From Kiritimatiellia bacterium (GTDB lineage Bacteria; Verrucomicrobiota; Kiritimatiellia; CAIQIC01; Lenti-01), in the NCBI GenBank assembly GCA_018432565.1, contig JAHDSS010000136.1, positions 1-15,078 on the forward strand: a DNA stretch of 15,078 nt. The letters are read 5' to 3'. Of this stretch, positions 1-5,233 are shown piece after piece (the first letter of the stretch is position 1; the number at the start of each line of letters is the position of its first letter). The position numbers and the translations under genes are program-made. The notes under the pieces are model-generated. The model was not told the origin of the DNA. It did not search any database and worked only from the letters and a program-made list of their open reading frames with translations.

Positions 1-24
1 CAAACCCAACCGGAGGGTTGATCC

Positions 25-159
25 ATGAAAATGCTGATGACCATCTGTTCCGAAGACCGCCAGTCTGAAGAGAGTAGTCAGGAGACAGGACTCAGGAGAC
101 AGAATGACAAACCAAAAGACATTTTTGACAGGATCAACAGGATTATTCACGATTCATAG
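25..159 (+). pseudogene. 5' remnant of a gene, possibly PII-like, running into repeats
   Basis: A GGAGGG ribosome binding site at 12-17 stands seven bases before this ATG, so it looks like a real translation start. The 44-codon frame opens with MKMLMTICSEDR, which resembles the first beta strand of small PII-like ferredoxin-fold proteins (a remembered resemblance, not a search result). After about 15 residues the frame enters the repeat island (Gln/Glu/Arg-rich codons from GGAGACAGG units) and stops at a TAG. I infer that the rest of the gene was lost or displaced when the repeats arrived. It could also be an unrelated short peptide. The family guess is weak; the start site is the better supported part. 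Confidence 0.4.
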
Positions 160-302
160 GATTGCGAACGATGATTTTCCTTTCCTGTTTTCCTGTGTTT
201 CCTGTTTTCCTGCTTCGCCCCTCCTGTCCCTTGTCTCCTGTCCCCTGTCTCCTGTCCCCTGTCCCCTGTCCCCTGACCTCTGACCTCTGACCTCTGACCT
301 CT
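79..302. repeat. Low-complexity island of CCTGTCCC/GGAGACAGG units with inverted arms
   Basis: The left arm at 79-102 is a near-perfect inverted copy (20 of 24 positions) of 231-254. Between them lie AGGATYAACAGGATT-like units (about 130-162) and TTTTCCTG units (about 176-212). The right side is a run of CCTGTCCC and CCTGTCTC copies (222-274) followed by four copies of a CCTCTGA heptamer (about 274-302). The frames that cross it are low-complexity Arg/Gln/Gly translations and are not genes. Apart from the remnant at its left edge, the island fills the space before the first intact gene. Such arrays are scattered in many environmental bacterial genomes; copy number elsewhere in this genome cannot be seen. 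Confidence 0.85.
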
Positions 303-321
303 AATACGAAAAGGCCCCCCC

Positions 322-492
322 ATGACCCCTCTCCTCAAATCCATCCTCGGCGCCGCCGGCGGCGCGGCCATCGGCTTTCTCATCTATCGTTTCATCGGCT
401 GCCGCACCGGCACCTGTCCCATCAACTCCAACCCCTGGATCTCCATGGCCGTCTGGGGCGTGGTGGGCTTTCTGCTTGCCTCCGGACGCTGA
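322..492 (+). CDS. DUF6132 family small membrane protein
   Basis: The gene encodes a 56-residue protein with a Gly/Ala-rich hydrophobic stretch (residues 7-21), a central C-R-T-G-T-C-P motif (about 27-33) and a second hydrophobic stretch (about 38-53), so probably two short membrane segments. This layout and the Cys-x4-Cys-Pro motif are what I recall for DUF6132, whose function is unknown. The start is preceded by AAGG at 311-314, with a run of seven C filling the space up to the ATG. It lies 67 bases before the peroxiredoxin gene on the same strand. A role linked to membrane redox or sulfur handling is suggested only by the cysteine pair and the peroxiredoxin/thioredoxin neighbours. Confidence 0.75.
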   Translation: MTPLLKSILGAAGGAAIGFLIYRFIGCRTGTCPINSNPWISMAVWGVVGFLLASGR

Positions 493-559
493 TTCATCCA
501 TATTTGATAAATATTAGGCAACAACGCCGAACAACAACCCCAAACCAGAAAGAAAACAC

Positions 560-1294
560 ATGGAACAGCCAAGCAATGCCCCCGTCTCCCTGCCGGTCAT
601 CGGCTCGAAGGCCCCCGCCTTCAAAGCCATCACCACCCAGGGCGACATCGACTTCCCGAAGCAGTACGCGGGAAGCTGGGTGATTCTCTTCAGCCACCCG
701 GCGGACTTCACGCCGGTGTGCACCTCGGAGTTCATCACCTTCGCCTCGATGGAAAAGCAGTTCGCCGAAGCCAACTGCAAGCTCGTCGGCCTCTCCGTCG
801 ACGGCATCTACAGCCACATCGCCTGGCTGCGCACCATCAAGGAAAAGATCAACTACAAAGGCCACAAGAACGTCGAGGTGAACTTCCCCCTGATCGAGGA
901 CATCACCATGAACGTCGCCAAGGCCTACGGCATGATCCAGCCCGGCGAGTCCGACACCAAGGCCGTCCGCGCCGTGTTCTACATCGACCCCAAGGGCATC
1001 GTCCGCGCGCTGATGTACTACCCCCTCAGCGTCGGCCGCAACTTCGACGAGCTCTACCGCACCCTCATCTGCCTCCAGACCGCCGATGCCTTCGGCGTCG
1101 CCACCCCCGCCGACTGGCGCCCGGGCGATGACGTCATCATCGGCGCCGCCGGCTCCTGCGGAGACGCCAAGCGCCGCATGGACGGCAAGGAAGACATGGT
1201 CTGCCAGGACTGGTTCTTCTGCTCCCGCAAACTGCCCAAGGAGAAGGTCCTCGCCGCGGTGCTCAAGAAAAAAGCCAAATCCCGGAAGAAATAA
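560..1294 (+). CDS. Peroxiredoxin, Prx6/archaeal type (AhpC/TSA family)
   Basis: This 244-residue thiol peroxidase should reduce hydrogen peroxide and organic hydroperoxides in the cytoplasm; there is no signal peptide. The peroxidatic cysteine is Cys54 in the DFTPVCTSE motif, with the Pro/Thr active-site signature around it. The C-terminal extension carries Cys200, Cys215 and Cys221. Cys215 and Cys221 are six residues apart, as are the two C-terminal cysteines of the Aeropyrum pernix enzyme, one of which resolves Cys54-type sulfenic acid, so this is probably a 2-Cys-like member of the Prx6 group. The tail is very lysine-rich. The ribosome binding site is a weak A-rich AAAGAAAA. The thioredoxin gene 410 bases downstream is a plausible electron donor (inference). 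Confidence 0.93.
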   Translation: MEQPSNAPVSLPVIGSKAPAFKAITTQGDIDFPKQYAGSWVILFSHPADFTPVCTSEFITFASMEKQFAEANCKLVGLSVDGIYSHIAWLRTIKEKINYKGHKNVEVNFPLIEDITMNVAKAYGMIQPGESDTKAVRAVFYIDPKGIVRALMYYPLSVGRNFDELYRTLICLQTADAFGVATPADWRPGDDVIIGAAGSCGDAKRRMDGKEDMVCQDWFFCSRKLPKEKVLAAVLKKKAKSRKK

Positions 1295-1302
1295 TCCGCC
1301 CT

Positions 1303-1337
1303 CCCCCCCCGCCCGCGGCCCCCGCGGGCGGGAGGGG
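1303..1337 (+). terminator. GC-rich stem-loop after the peroxiredoxin gene
   Basis: An 11-base perfect stem (1308-1318 with 1322-1332) with a three-base loop is extended by four further C-G pairs after one mismatch. It starts nine bases after the peroxiredoxin stop. There is no T-tract on the plus strand after it, so it may protect the mRNA 3' end or pause polymerase rather than act as a classical terminator. Confidence 0.45.
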
Positions 1338-1357
1338 TCAGTCCTTGCATTGTCGCA

Positions 1358-1445
1358 TTTTCCACACCATGGAAAACCCAGCTCCGTCTTCTCTCCTCCC
1401 AATATTCCAATTTTCCATCCTTCCCATTATTCCCCCCCCCCCCCC
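1358..1445. repeat. Small palindrome, ATTCC-rich stretch and C14 run
   Basis: A 7-base inverted repeat (1358-1364, TTTTCCA, with 1370-1376, TGGAAAA) is followed by a pyrimidine-rich stretch of degenerate ATTCC/TTCCA units (about 1398-1431). It ends in 14 consecutive C (1432-1445), two bases before the AAAGGA ribosome binding site of the next gene. No coding potential is seen. It resembles dispersed intergenic repeats, but other copies would lie outside this window. Confidence 0.6.
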
Positions 1446-1460
1446 TGAAAGGACAACGCC

Positions 1461-1670
1461 ATGACAGTAGAAAACGGAGTCCGCGTATTCGCCGGGATCA
1501 TGATCTGGCTCTCGCTTGCCCTGACCCTCCTTGTTCATCCCCTCTTCTGGCTCTTCACGGCCTTCATCGGCCTGAATCTGATCCAGTCCGCCTTCACCGG
1601 AATCTGTCCGGCCACCGCCCTTCTTCGCAAGCTCGGCTTGAAAGATGCCCCGGCTTGCAGTACCAAATAG
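1461..1670 (+). CDS. DUF2892 family (YgaP-like transmembrane domain) protein
   Basis: This 69-residue protein has two hydrophobic segments (about residues 9-25 and 27-45) followed by the F-T-G-I-C-P motif (residues 45-50; Cys49), the hallmark of DUF2892. The same small inner-membrane domain is fused to rhodanese in YgaP. In the family it often sits beside sulfur-transfer or thioredoxin-type genes, which fits here: the thioredoxin start is 34 bases downstream. A clear AAAGGA site at 1448-1453 with proper spacing fixes the start. A second cysteine lies near the C-terminus (Cys66). The exact function is unknown; anchoring or passing sulfur or electrons at the membrane is inference. Confidence 0.85.
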   Translation: MTVENGVRVFAGIMIWLSLALTLLVHPLFWLFTAFIGLNLIQSAFTGICPATALLRKLGLKDAPACSTK

Positions 1671-1704
1671 AAAACACCCCCCTCAAAGAAAGGACCCCCA
1701 TCCC

Positions 1705-2022
1705 ATGAGCGCAGGAATCATTGAACTCAACGACAGCAACTTCGACGCCGAGGCCAAGGCCGGCGTGGTTCTCATCGACTTCTGGGCCCCCTGGTGCGGA
1801 CCCTGCCGCATGCAAGGCCCCATCCTCGAGCAGATCGTCGGCAAGGTCGAGGGCGCCAAGATCGCCAAGCTCAACGTGGACGAAGCCCCCGCCGTCGCCG
1901 CCAAGTTCGGCATCATGAGCATCCCCACCCTCATCGTCCTCAAGGACGGCCAGCCCGTGAAGCAGTTCGTCGGCGTCCAGCAGGCCGACACCCTCCTCGC
2001 CGCCCTCAACGCGGCCAAGTAA
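1705..2022 (+). CDS. trxA: Thioredoxin
   Basis: This 105-residue, single-domain thioredoxin is a cytoplasmic dithiol-disulfide oxidoreductase. The W-C-G-P-C active site has Cys31 and Cys34, the conserved Asp25 lies in the DFWAPW strand, and the cis-proline is Pro74 in the SIPT motif. Length and fold pattern match the family throughout. A longer in-frame start at 1645 would overlap the preceding gene by 26 bases and add 20 residues with no thioredoxin homology, so the ATG at 1705 with AAGGA ten bases upstream is preferred. It is the last gene of the plus-strand redox cluster and ends just before a strong terminator. It may serve the peroxiredoxin of the same cluster. The symbol is by family; it could be a secondary thioredoxin of the genome. 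Confidence 0.93.
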   Translation: MSAGIIELNDSNFDAEAKAGVVLIDFWAPWCGPCRMQGPILEQIVGKVEGAKIAKLNVDEAPAVAAKFGIMSIPTLIVLKDGQPVKQFVGVQQADTLLAALNAAK

Positions 2023-2042
2023 GTCCCCATCCCCCTCCCCGC

Positions 2043-2076
2043 GGCTGTCCGGCCATTCGCCGGACAGCCTTTTTTT
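2043..2076 (+). terminator. Rho-independent terminator of the redox cluster
   Basis: A perfect 11-base GC-rich stem (2043-2053 with 2059-2069) and five-base loop are followed directly by seven T (2070-2076). It lies 20 bases after the thioredoxin stop, between convergent genes. The T-tract is only on the plus-strand side, so it serves the redox cluster. Confidence 0.95.
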
Positions 2077-2093
2077 GCGCCGGCCGCCCGTCG

Positions 2094-2567
2094 TTATTCC
2101 CGCAGAAGCTTCATGGACTCCCGCCCCGCCACCAGGCCGTATTCCTCCTGCACATACGTCTCCCACGGCCGGACGGGCCGGACCGGCGCGGCGCCGAGAA
2201 TCCCGGCGATCTTCTCCAATGCCCCGGCAAGGTCCGAAACCGGCGCAGCCAGCACATGCCGATCCGACGCCGCCAGGATGTGGCAGGGGGCATTGCAGTA
2301 AAACACCCGGTACTCCCAGGCCGGTACGGCATCCGGATAGGCCGTCAGGTTTGGCAGCACCGTGCAGGCAAACGTCATCGTTCCGTCTTCCTTCGCATCG
2401 CTGCCGAACAAAATGCCCTCCCGTTCCTCCCATCGGCCGCCGACCTGGTCCGCCAGAGTCCCGGCCAGCCGGCCGAACGAATGCGCCGGCCCCGGCTCCC
2501 GGGCCCGTGATGCCATGGCACAAACAACGAGAAACAGCGCGCTCCCCACACGGATGAATGCGTTCAT
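2094..2567 (-). CDS. Secreted protein of unknown function
   Basis: I do not recognise a family for this 157-residue protein. The N-terminus is a clear signal peptide: MNAFIR, a hydrophobic core to about residue 19, and a probable cut after S-R-A near residue 22. The mature part has three cysteines, one in a TFAC strand and two in FYCNAPC, and otherwise mixed alpha/beta composition with an Ala/Leu-rich helix near the C-terminus. The start at 2567 has AGGAG seven bases upstream; the longer frame to 2678 adds an Arg/Pro/Gly-rich stretch unlike protein. It is transcribed towards the thioredoxin gene and separated from the toxin-antitoxin operon by about 255 bases. A periplasmic or lipid-facing role is possible but not shown. 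Confidence 0.65.
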   Translation of the reverse strand: MNAFIRVGSALFLVVCAMASRAREPGPAHSFGRLAGTLADQVGGRWEEREGILFGSDAKEDGTMTFACTVLPNLTAYPDAVPAWEYRVFYCNAPCHILAASDRHVLAAPVSDLAGALEKIAGILGAAPVRPVRPWETYVQEEYGLVAGRESMKLLRE

Positions 2568-2769
2568 GGAATTCTCCTGGCCTTGTCGGGACCGCCGCAC
2601 GGCAGGCCCGGCCGGAGCCGCCCGCGGCACTCCCTTCTTTCCGGCGCCAAGGCTAGATCCCGCCGGCCCGGCGGTCAACCCCCAACCCGTCCCGATACCG
2701 GATTTTCACAATCCCCGATTCAGGCCGTCCGCTTGTCAGGAAACAGATCCATCCAATCCGCCTGGCCGC
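2568..2769. other. Intergenic stretch without a gene
   Basis: No credible ORF is seen on either strand. The part next to 2567 should hold the promoter of the secreted protein (its AGGAG lies at about 2575-2579), but no convincing -35/-10 pair is visible. The far end abuts the AbiE operon terminator. Confidence 0.5.
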
Positions 2770-2799
2770 AAAAAGCCCCGGAACGGGGTGTTCCGGGGC
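2770..2799 (-). terminator. Rho-independent terminator of the AbiE operon
   Basis: Read on the minus strand, a perfect 10-base stem (2790-2799 with 2775-2784) and five-base loop are followed by five T (complement of 2770-2774). It lies 23 bases after the stop of the toxin gene. Confidence 0.85.
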
Positions 2800-2822
2800 G
2801 TCAGCCTGAATGGGCTGGAATG

Positions 2823-3536
2823 CTACAGCTTTGCGAATTCCGCTCGGAACCGCATGTTCAAGCCCGCCAGTTCATCGGCTCGCAGAAAGTCCCGGAGTTC
2901 GGCGGCAATGTCGGCGTCGGAAAGCGCATGGGCGTGGTCCCGCAAAAAACCATAGAAGTCTTCGATCGATTTGCCCTGGAACCGTTCGGATGCCTTGACG
3001 AGGCGGGAATAGTCCGGCTTCTGCAACCGTTCCCTCAACCTCGGCTCGTTCGGCCGGACTCCCATGCGCAGGAAGAACCAGATGTCATACAGATCGCGCA
3101 TGAGACGCCGCTCGTTCCATGCCGCCATCTTGTCGGCCAGCGCCACGGAATAATCCACGACCCGGATCAGGCGGGGCGGCAGATTGAATAACCGGGCCAG
3201 GCTTCCGGTGGAGAGTGTCTGCGAATCCACTTCCAACGCCGCTTTGGCCTCCACTTGGATGGAAACCCCGCCGCGGGTGATCTCGACACGCAAACATTTG
3301 GAATTGAGGGTATGGCTCAAGGTCACGCCCGGCATGGACCGCAACGTTTCCAGCACGTCTTTTGCGATGTCCTTCTTGGACCGGTAGGGTACGAAGACGT
3401 AGTCCAAATCGTTGGTCAGCCGTTCGCACCCCAGGATGCGGAGCACCATGCCGCCCCGCAGCACGGCGCGCTTGTCGAATCTCCGGGCGAACAGATCCAG
3501 AACCTCGGCCAACAGCCGTTGCTGCTCCTCCATCAT
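2823..3536 (-). CDS. abiEii: AbiEii/AbiGii-type nucleotidyltransferase toxin
   Basis: This 237-residue protein has the nucleotidyltransferase layout of type IV toxins: G28-G29-M30 followed by a D-x-D pair (Asp43, Asp45) in the N-terminal core, then Lys136 in the DKMAAW helix and the R147-D148-x2-D151 motif in the C-terminal half. In the family the toxin transfers nucleotides to target RNA and stops growth, which gives abortive infection against phages. The third residue of motif I is Met where Ser or Thr is usual, so activity may be altered. The gene overlaps the antitoxin stop by four bases (ATGA), with GGAG just upstream. A second ATG follows directly, so the protein may start one residue later. 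Confidence 0.88.
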   Translation of the reverse strand: MMEEQQRLLAEVLDLFARRFDKRAVLRGGMVLRILGCERLTNDLDYVFVPYRSKKDIAKDVLETLRSMPGVTLSHTLNSKCLRVEITRGGVSIQVEAKAALEVDSQTLSTGSLARLFNLPPRLIRVVDYSVALADKMAAWNERRLMRDLYDIWFFLRMGVRPNEPRLRERLQKPDYSRLVKASERFQGKSIEDFYGFLRDHAHALSDADIAAELRDFLRADELAGLNMRFRAEFAKL

Positions 3537-4126
3537 GGGGTTCTCCAGGTGCGGTCGTAACAGGCGCGAAAACGCGAGTCATAGGCGGCGAGATACTCCG
3601 CGACCCGCGCGCCGTTCAATTTCGCCCGGTCCACGTCGGTGTCCAGATCAAAGGAGAACGCCCGGCCCTTGTAGGCATAGTAGCAGGTATCCAGCCACGC
3701 CTTTTCAGGCGTCGCCATCCGGATTCCGTTTTCCACCGTGAACCCAAAAAACAACCGCGGCGCGATGCTCAGGTGCTCGATGTCTCCCAGCGGACACGAA
3801 TACCTGCGGGGAACGCCGACTTTGACCGCTTGCAGGCGGCGAGCCGGAACCGACCCGATCAGCAGATGCCGGCTCAAGGCCGTTCCGGTCGAAACATAGG
3901 CCGCCGGATCGATTCGGGCGCTGATCGCCGCCAGGGACGCCGACGGCAGCGCATACAGCCCCCGTTTGACCTTCACCAAAATCCCGTTGGCAACCCACCG
4001 CTCCACTTTCTTGTAGATTCCGGCATCGCTCAACTCCCCGATCAGTACGCGCAAATCCCCCAGCGTAAAGACTCCGCCGAACTCTTCCGCCCACTTCCCG
4101 AGGCTCTCCTGACCATCAATATTCAT
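3533..4126 (-). CDS. abiEi: AbiEi-type antitoxin and autorepressor
   Basis: This 197-residue protein is the first gene of the type IV toxin-antitoxin operon. The N-terminal part (about residues 8-60) is a winged helix-turn-helix ending in V-K-R-G-L-Y-A-L, the wing motif typical of AbiEi. The middle carries S-T-G-T-A-L-S (79-85), and A-T-P-E-K-A-W-L-D (138-146) is the conserved family signature of the C-terminal domain. In characterised systems AbiEi counteracts the toxin without forming a stable complex and represses its own promoter by binding inverted repeats. A palindrome overlapping the promoter is present directly upstream. The start lies only about nine bases below the -10 element and no Shine-Dalgarno is visible, so the mRNA may be leaderless or nearly so. 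Confidence 0.88.
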   Translation of the reverse strand: MNIDGQESLGKWAEEFGGVFTLGDLRVLIGELSDAGIYKKVERWVANGILVKVKRGLYALPSASLAAISARIDPAAYVSTGTALSRHLLIGSVPARRLQAVKVGVPRRYSCPLGDIEHLSIAPRLFFGFTVENGIRMATPEKAWLDTCYYAYKGRAFSFDLDTDVDRAKLNGARVAEYLAAYDSRFRACYDRTWRTP

Positions 4127-4134
4127 TTGTGGAT

Positions 4135-4162
4135 ACTATATTCTGTTTATAGTTTGTGTCAA
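4135..4162 (-). promoter_or_regulatory. abiE promoter with overlapping palindromic operator
   Basis: On the minus strand a perfect TTGACA (complement of 4157-4162) is followed after 16 bases by TATAGT (complement of 4135-4140). The -10 hexamer is one arm of an inverted repeat, ACTATA at 4135-4140 and TATAGT at 4148-4153, separated by seven bases. A repressor bound there would cover the -10 and spacer, which fits AbiEi autoregulation (inference from the family). Confidence 0.75.
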
Positions 4163-4164
4163 TG

Positions 4165-4470
4165 TCATCGGGCGGGGTCAATTCCCCGCAACGTTCCCGC
4201 AAGGATTTTGACCCGTTTGGGCCCAGACAGATCCATCCCGGCAAAGCGCATGGACGGCAAAGCCCGAAGGGCGTTCCCGATATCAGAAAGGTCGGAATGG
4301 GACGCCTCCGCATTCACCTTATCATCCAATGCACCGGTCTTGGTCAGCCCAAGCGGATTTAACAAAACCCGTTCCCAACCCCGCCCCGGACGGAATATCA
4401 ATTCAATCCCTCCATTTCCGCGCTCAGCGCATGAACCATCGGGCCGCGCAACGTCTTCGGATGATACCAT
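4165..4470 (-). CDS. Doubtful hypothetical protein downstream of the lipid A deacylase
   Basis: This open frame of 101 codons starts 13 bases after the deacylase stop and ends three bases before the abiE -35 element. I do not recognise it. Codon use looks protein-like (varied third positions, few rare codons), with a mixed, mostly soluble composition and no signal peptide, motif or membrane segment. The frame stays open upstream into the deacylase gene, so openness alone is weak evidence. The ribosome binding site is poor (AGAG at long spacing). It could be a real terminal gene of the envelope cluster, a remnant, or chance. Confidence 0.3.
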   Translation of the reverse strand: MVSSEDVARPDGSCAERGNGGIELIFRPGRGWERVLLNPLGLTKTGALDDKVNAEASHSDLSDIGNALRALPSMRFAGMDLSGPKRVKILAGTLRGIDPAR

Positions 4471-4483
4471 AACAACGTCATCT

Positions 4484-5020
4484 CTATAGCGGTGAAGCGG
4501 GACGGGTGCGAAAGATGAAATCAAGGGGAATGGAATAGACGATCCCGAAAGATTCGGTGCCGGGGTTTTTGTCGCTGAGTGATCCGTTGGACAGGTGGGC
4601 AAAGCTGAGGCCGAGGCGATGGCCGTTACGAAAGCGCTTGGAGATCTCGATGCCGGAACGGAATTCGGCGTCGAAGCCGAGATCGAGCCCGCTGGAAGCG
4701 TTGTAGTAACCGCCGCCGAAACTAGGGGTCATAACCCATCCGCGGCCAAGCTGAAGGTTCATAAGCACTCCTACGGCGGCATAACATTCGTGGTGTTTGC
4801 CGCTGCCGAATGAGAACCATGGGCCAAAATGATAAAGGCGAAAAGCCGGTCGATATTCGACGCTCCAAAAGAGCTCCTGATGGCTGTCAAACACCTCGGC
4901 CACACCCGTGCCGAGACTGAACAAGGGAGGCTCAGGCGCGAACCACTCATGCGCGGAAACTCCAGTTGAAGCAACGGCGACACACATAATGATAATCATC
5001 GTCAAAAGAAGGCGATTCAT
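4484..5020 (-). CDS. pagL: Lipid A deacylase, PagL-like outer-membrane enzyme
   Basis: This 178-residue protein has a signal peptide (hydrophobic to about residue 20, likely cut after V-S-A at 21-23) and alternating aromatic/hydrophobic strands typical of an eight-stranded barrel. The active-site triad is visible: His142 and Ser144 in A-H-L-S-N (141-145) and Glu156, with exactly the spacing of His126/Ser128/Glu140 in Pseudomonas PagL. The family removes the 3-O acyl chain of lipid A in the outer membrane, lowering endotoxicity and changing permeability. The start overlaps the stop of the preceding 70-residue ORF by four bases (ATGA), so translation is probably coupled. The kinase-like gene further upstream suggests a lipid A/LPS modification module. 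Confidence 0.85.
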   Translation of the reverse strand: MNRLLLTMIIIMCVAVASTGVSAHEWFAPEPPLFSLGTGVAEVFDSHQELFWSVEYRPAFRLYHFGPWFSFGSGKHHECYAAVGVLMNLQLGRGWVMTPSFGGGYYNASSGLDLGFDAEFRSGIEISKRFRNGHRLGLSFAHLSNGSLSDKNPGTESFGIVYSIPLDFIFRTRPASPL

Positions 5021-5229
5021 CGTGCAATTCTTCTATACAAGTAAACGCTGATACAGCGCGATGGTTTTGGTCCAAAGTGAAAAGGACCTTCGATGTGGGC
5101 GCGGGCGGCGACACCAATTCGACTCGGATGGTCAATGACGAGCAAATGGATGCCCGATTCGCGGAGCGCCCGAACGAGGTGCAGATCGACAGAATCGTTG
5201 CGGATTCCAGATAAAAGAACGCAGATCAT
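5017..5229 (-). CDS. 70-residue protein between kinase and deacylase genes, possible truncated glycosyltransferase
   Basis: I cannot name this protein. Its ATG lies four bases after the kinase-like gene stop, GGAG eight bases upstream is a good ribosome binding site, and its TGA overlaps the deacylase ATG (ATGA). This tight packing supports real translation. The sequence starts with a hydrophobic strand (MICVLLSGIR), then an acidic and Leu-rich helix and a second strand (IHLLVIDHP), a beta-alpha-beta beginning like the N-terminus of GT-B glycosyltransferases. At 70 residues it is far too short for one, so it is either a remnant of an LPS glycosyltransferase or an independent small protein. 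It ends with a basic tail (Y-R-R-I-A-R). Confidence 0.5.
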   Translation of the reverse strand: MICVLLSGIRNDSVDLHLVRALRESGIHLLVIDHPSRIGVAARAHIEGPFHFGPKPSRCISVYLYRRIAR

Positions 5230-5233
5230 CACG

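Noticed and set aside
79..302. CRISPR array in the repeat island
   Set aside because: Units are 7-10 bases, directly abutting and degenerate, with no unique spacers of constant length.
147..383. Minus-strand frame rich in Arg, Gly, Gln and Thr across the repeat island
   Set aside because: It is a translation of the GGGGACAGG/CAGAGGT repeats and overlaps the DUF6132 gene; there is no ribosome binding site and no protein-like composition.
494..1402. Long minus-strand frame of 302 codons opposite the peroxiredoxin gene
   Set aside because: It mirrors the strong third-position GC bias of the peroxiredoxin gene; the product is low-complexity Gly/Val/Asp and matches nothing.
1645..1704. Longer thioredoxin start
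   Set aside because: It would overlap the DUF2892 gene and add 20 residues without thioredoxin character; the ATG at 1705 has a proper AAGGA.
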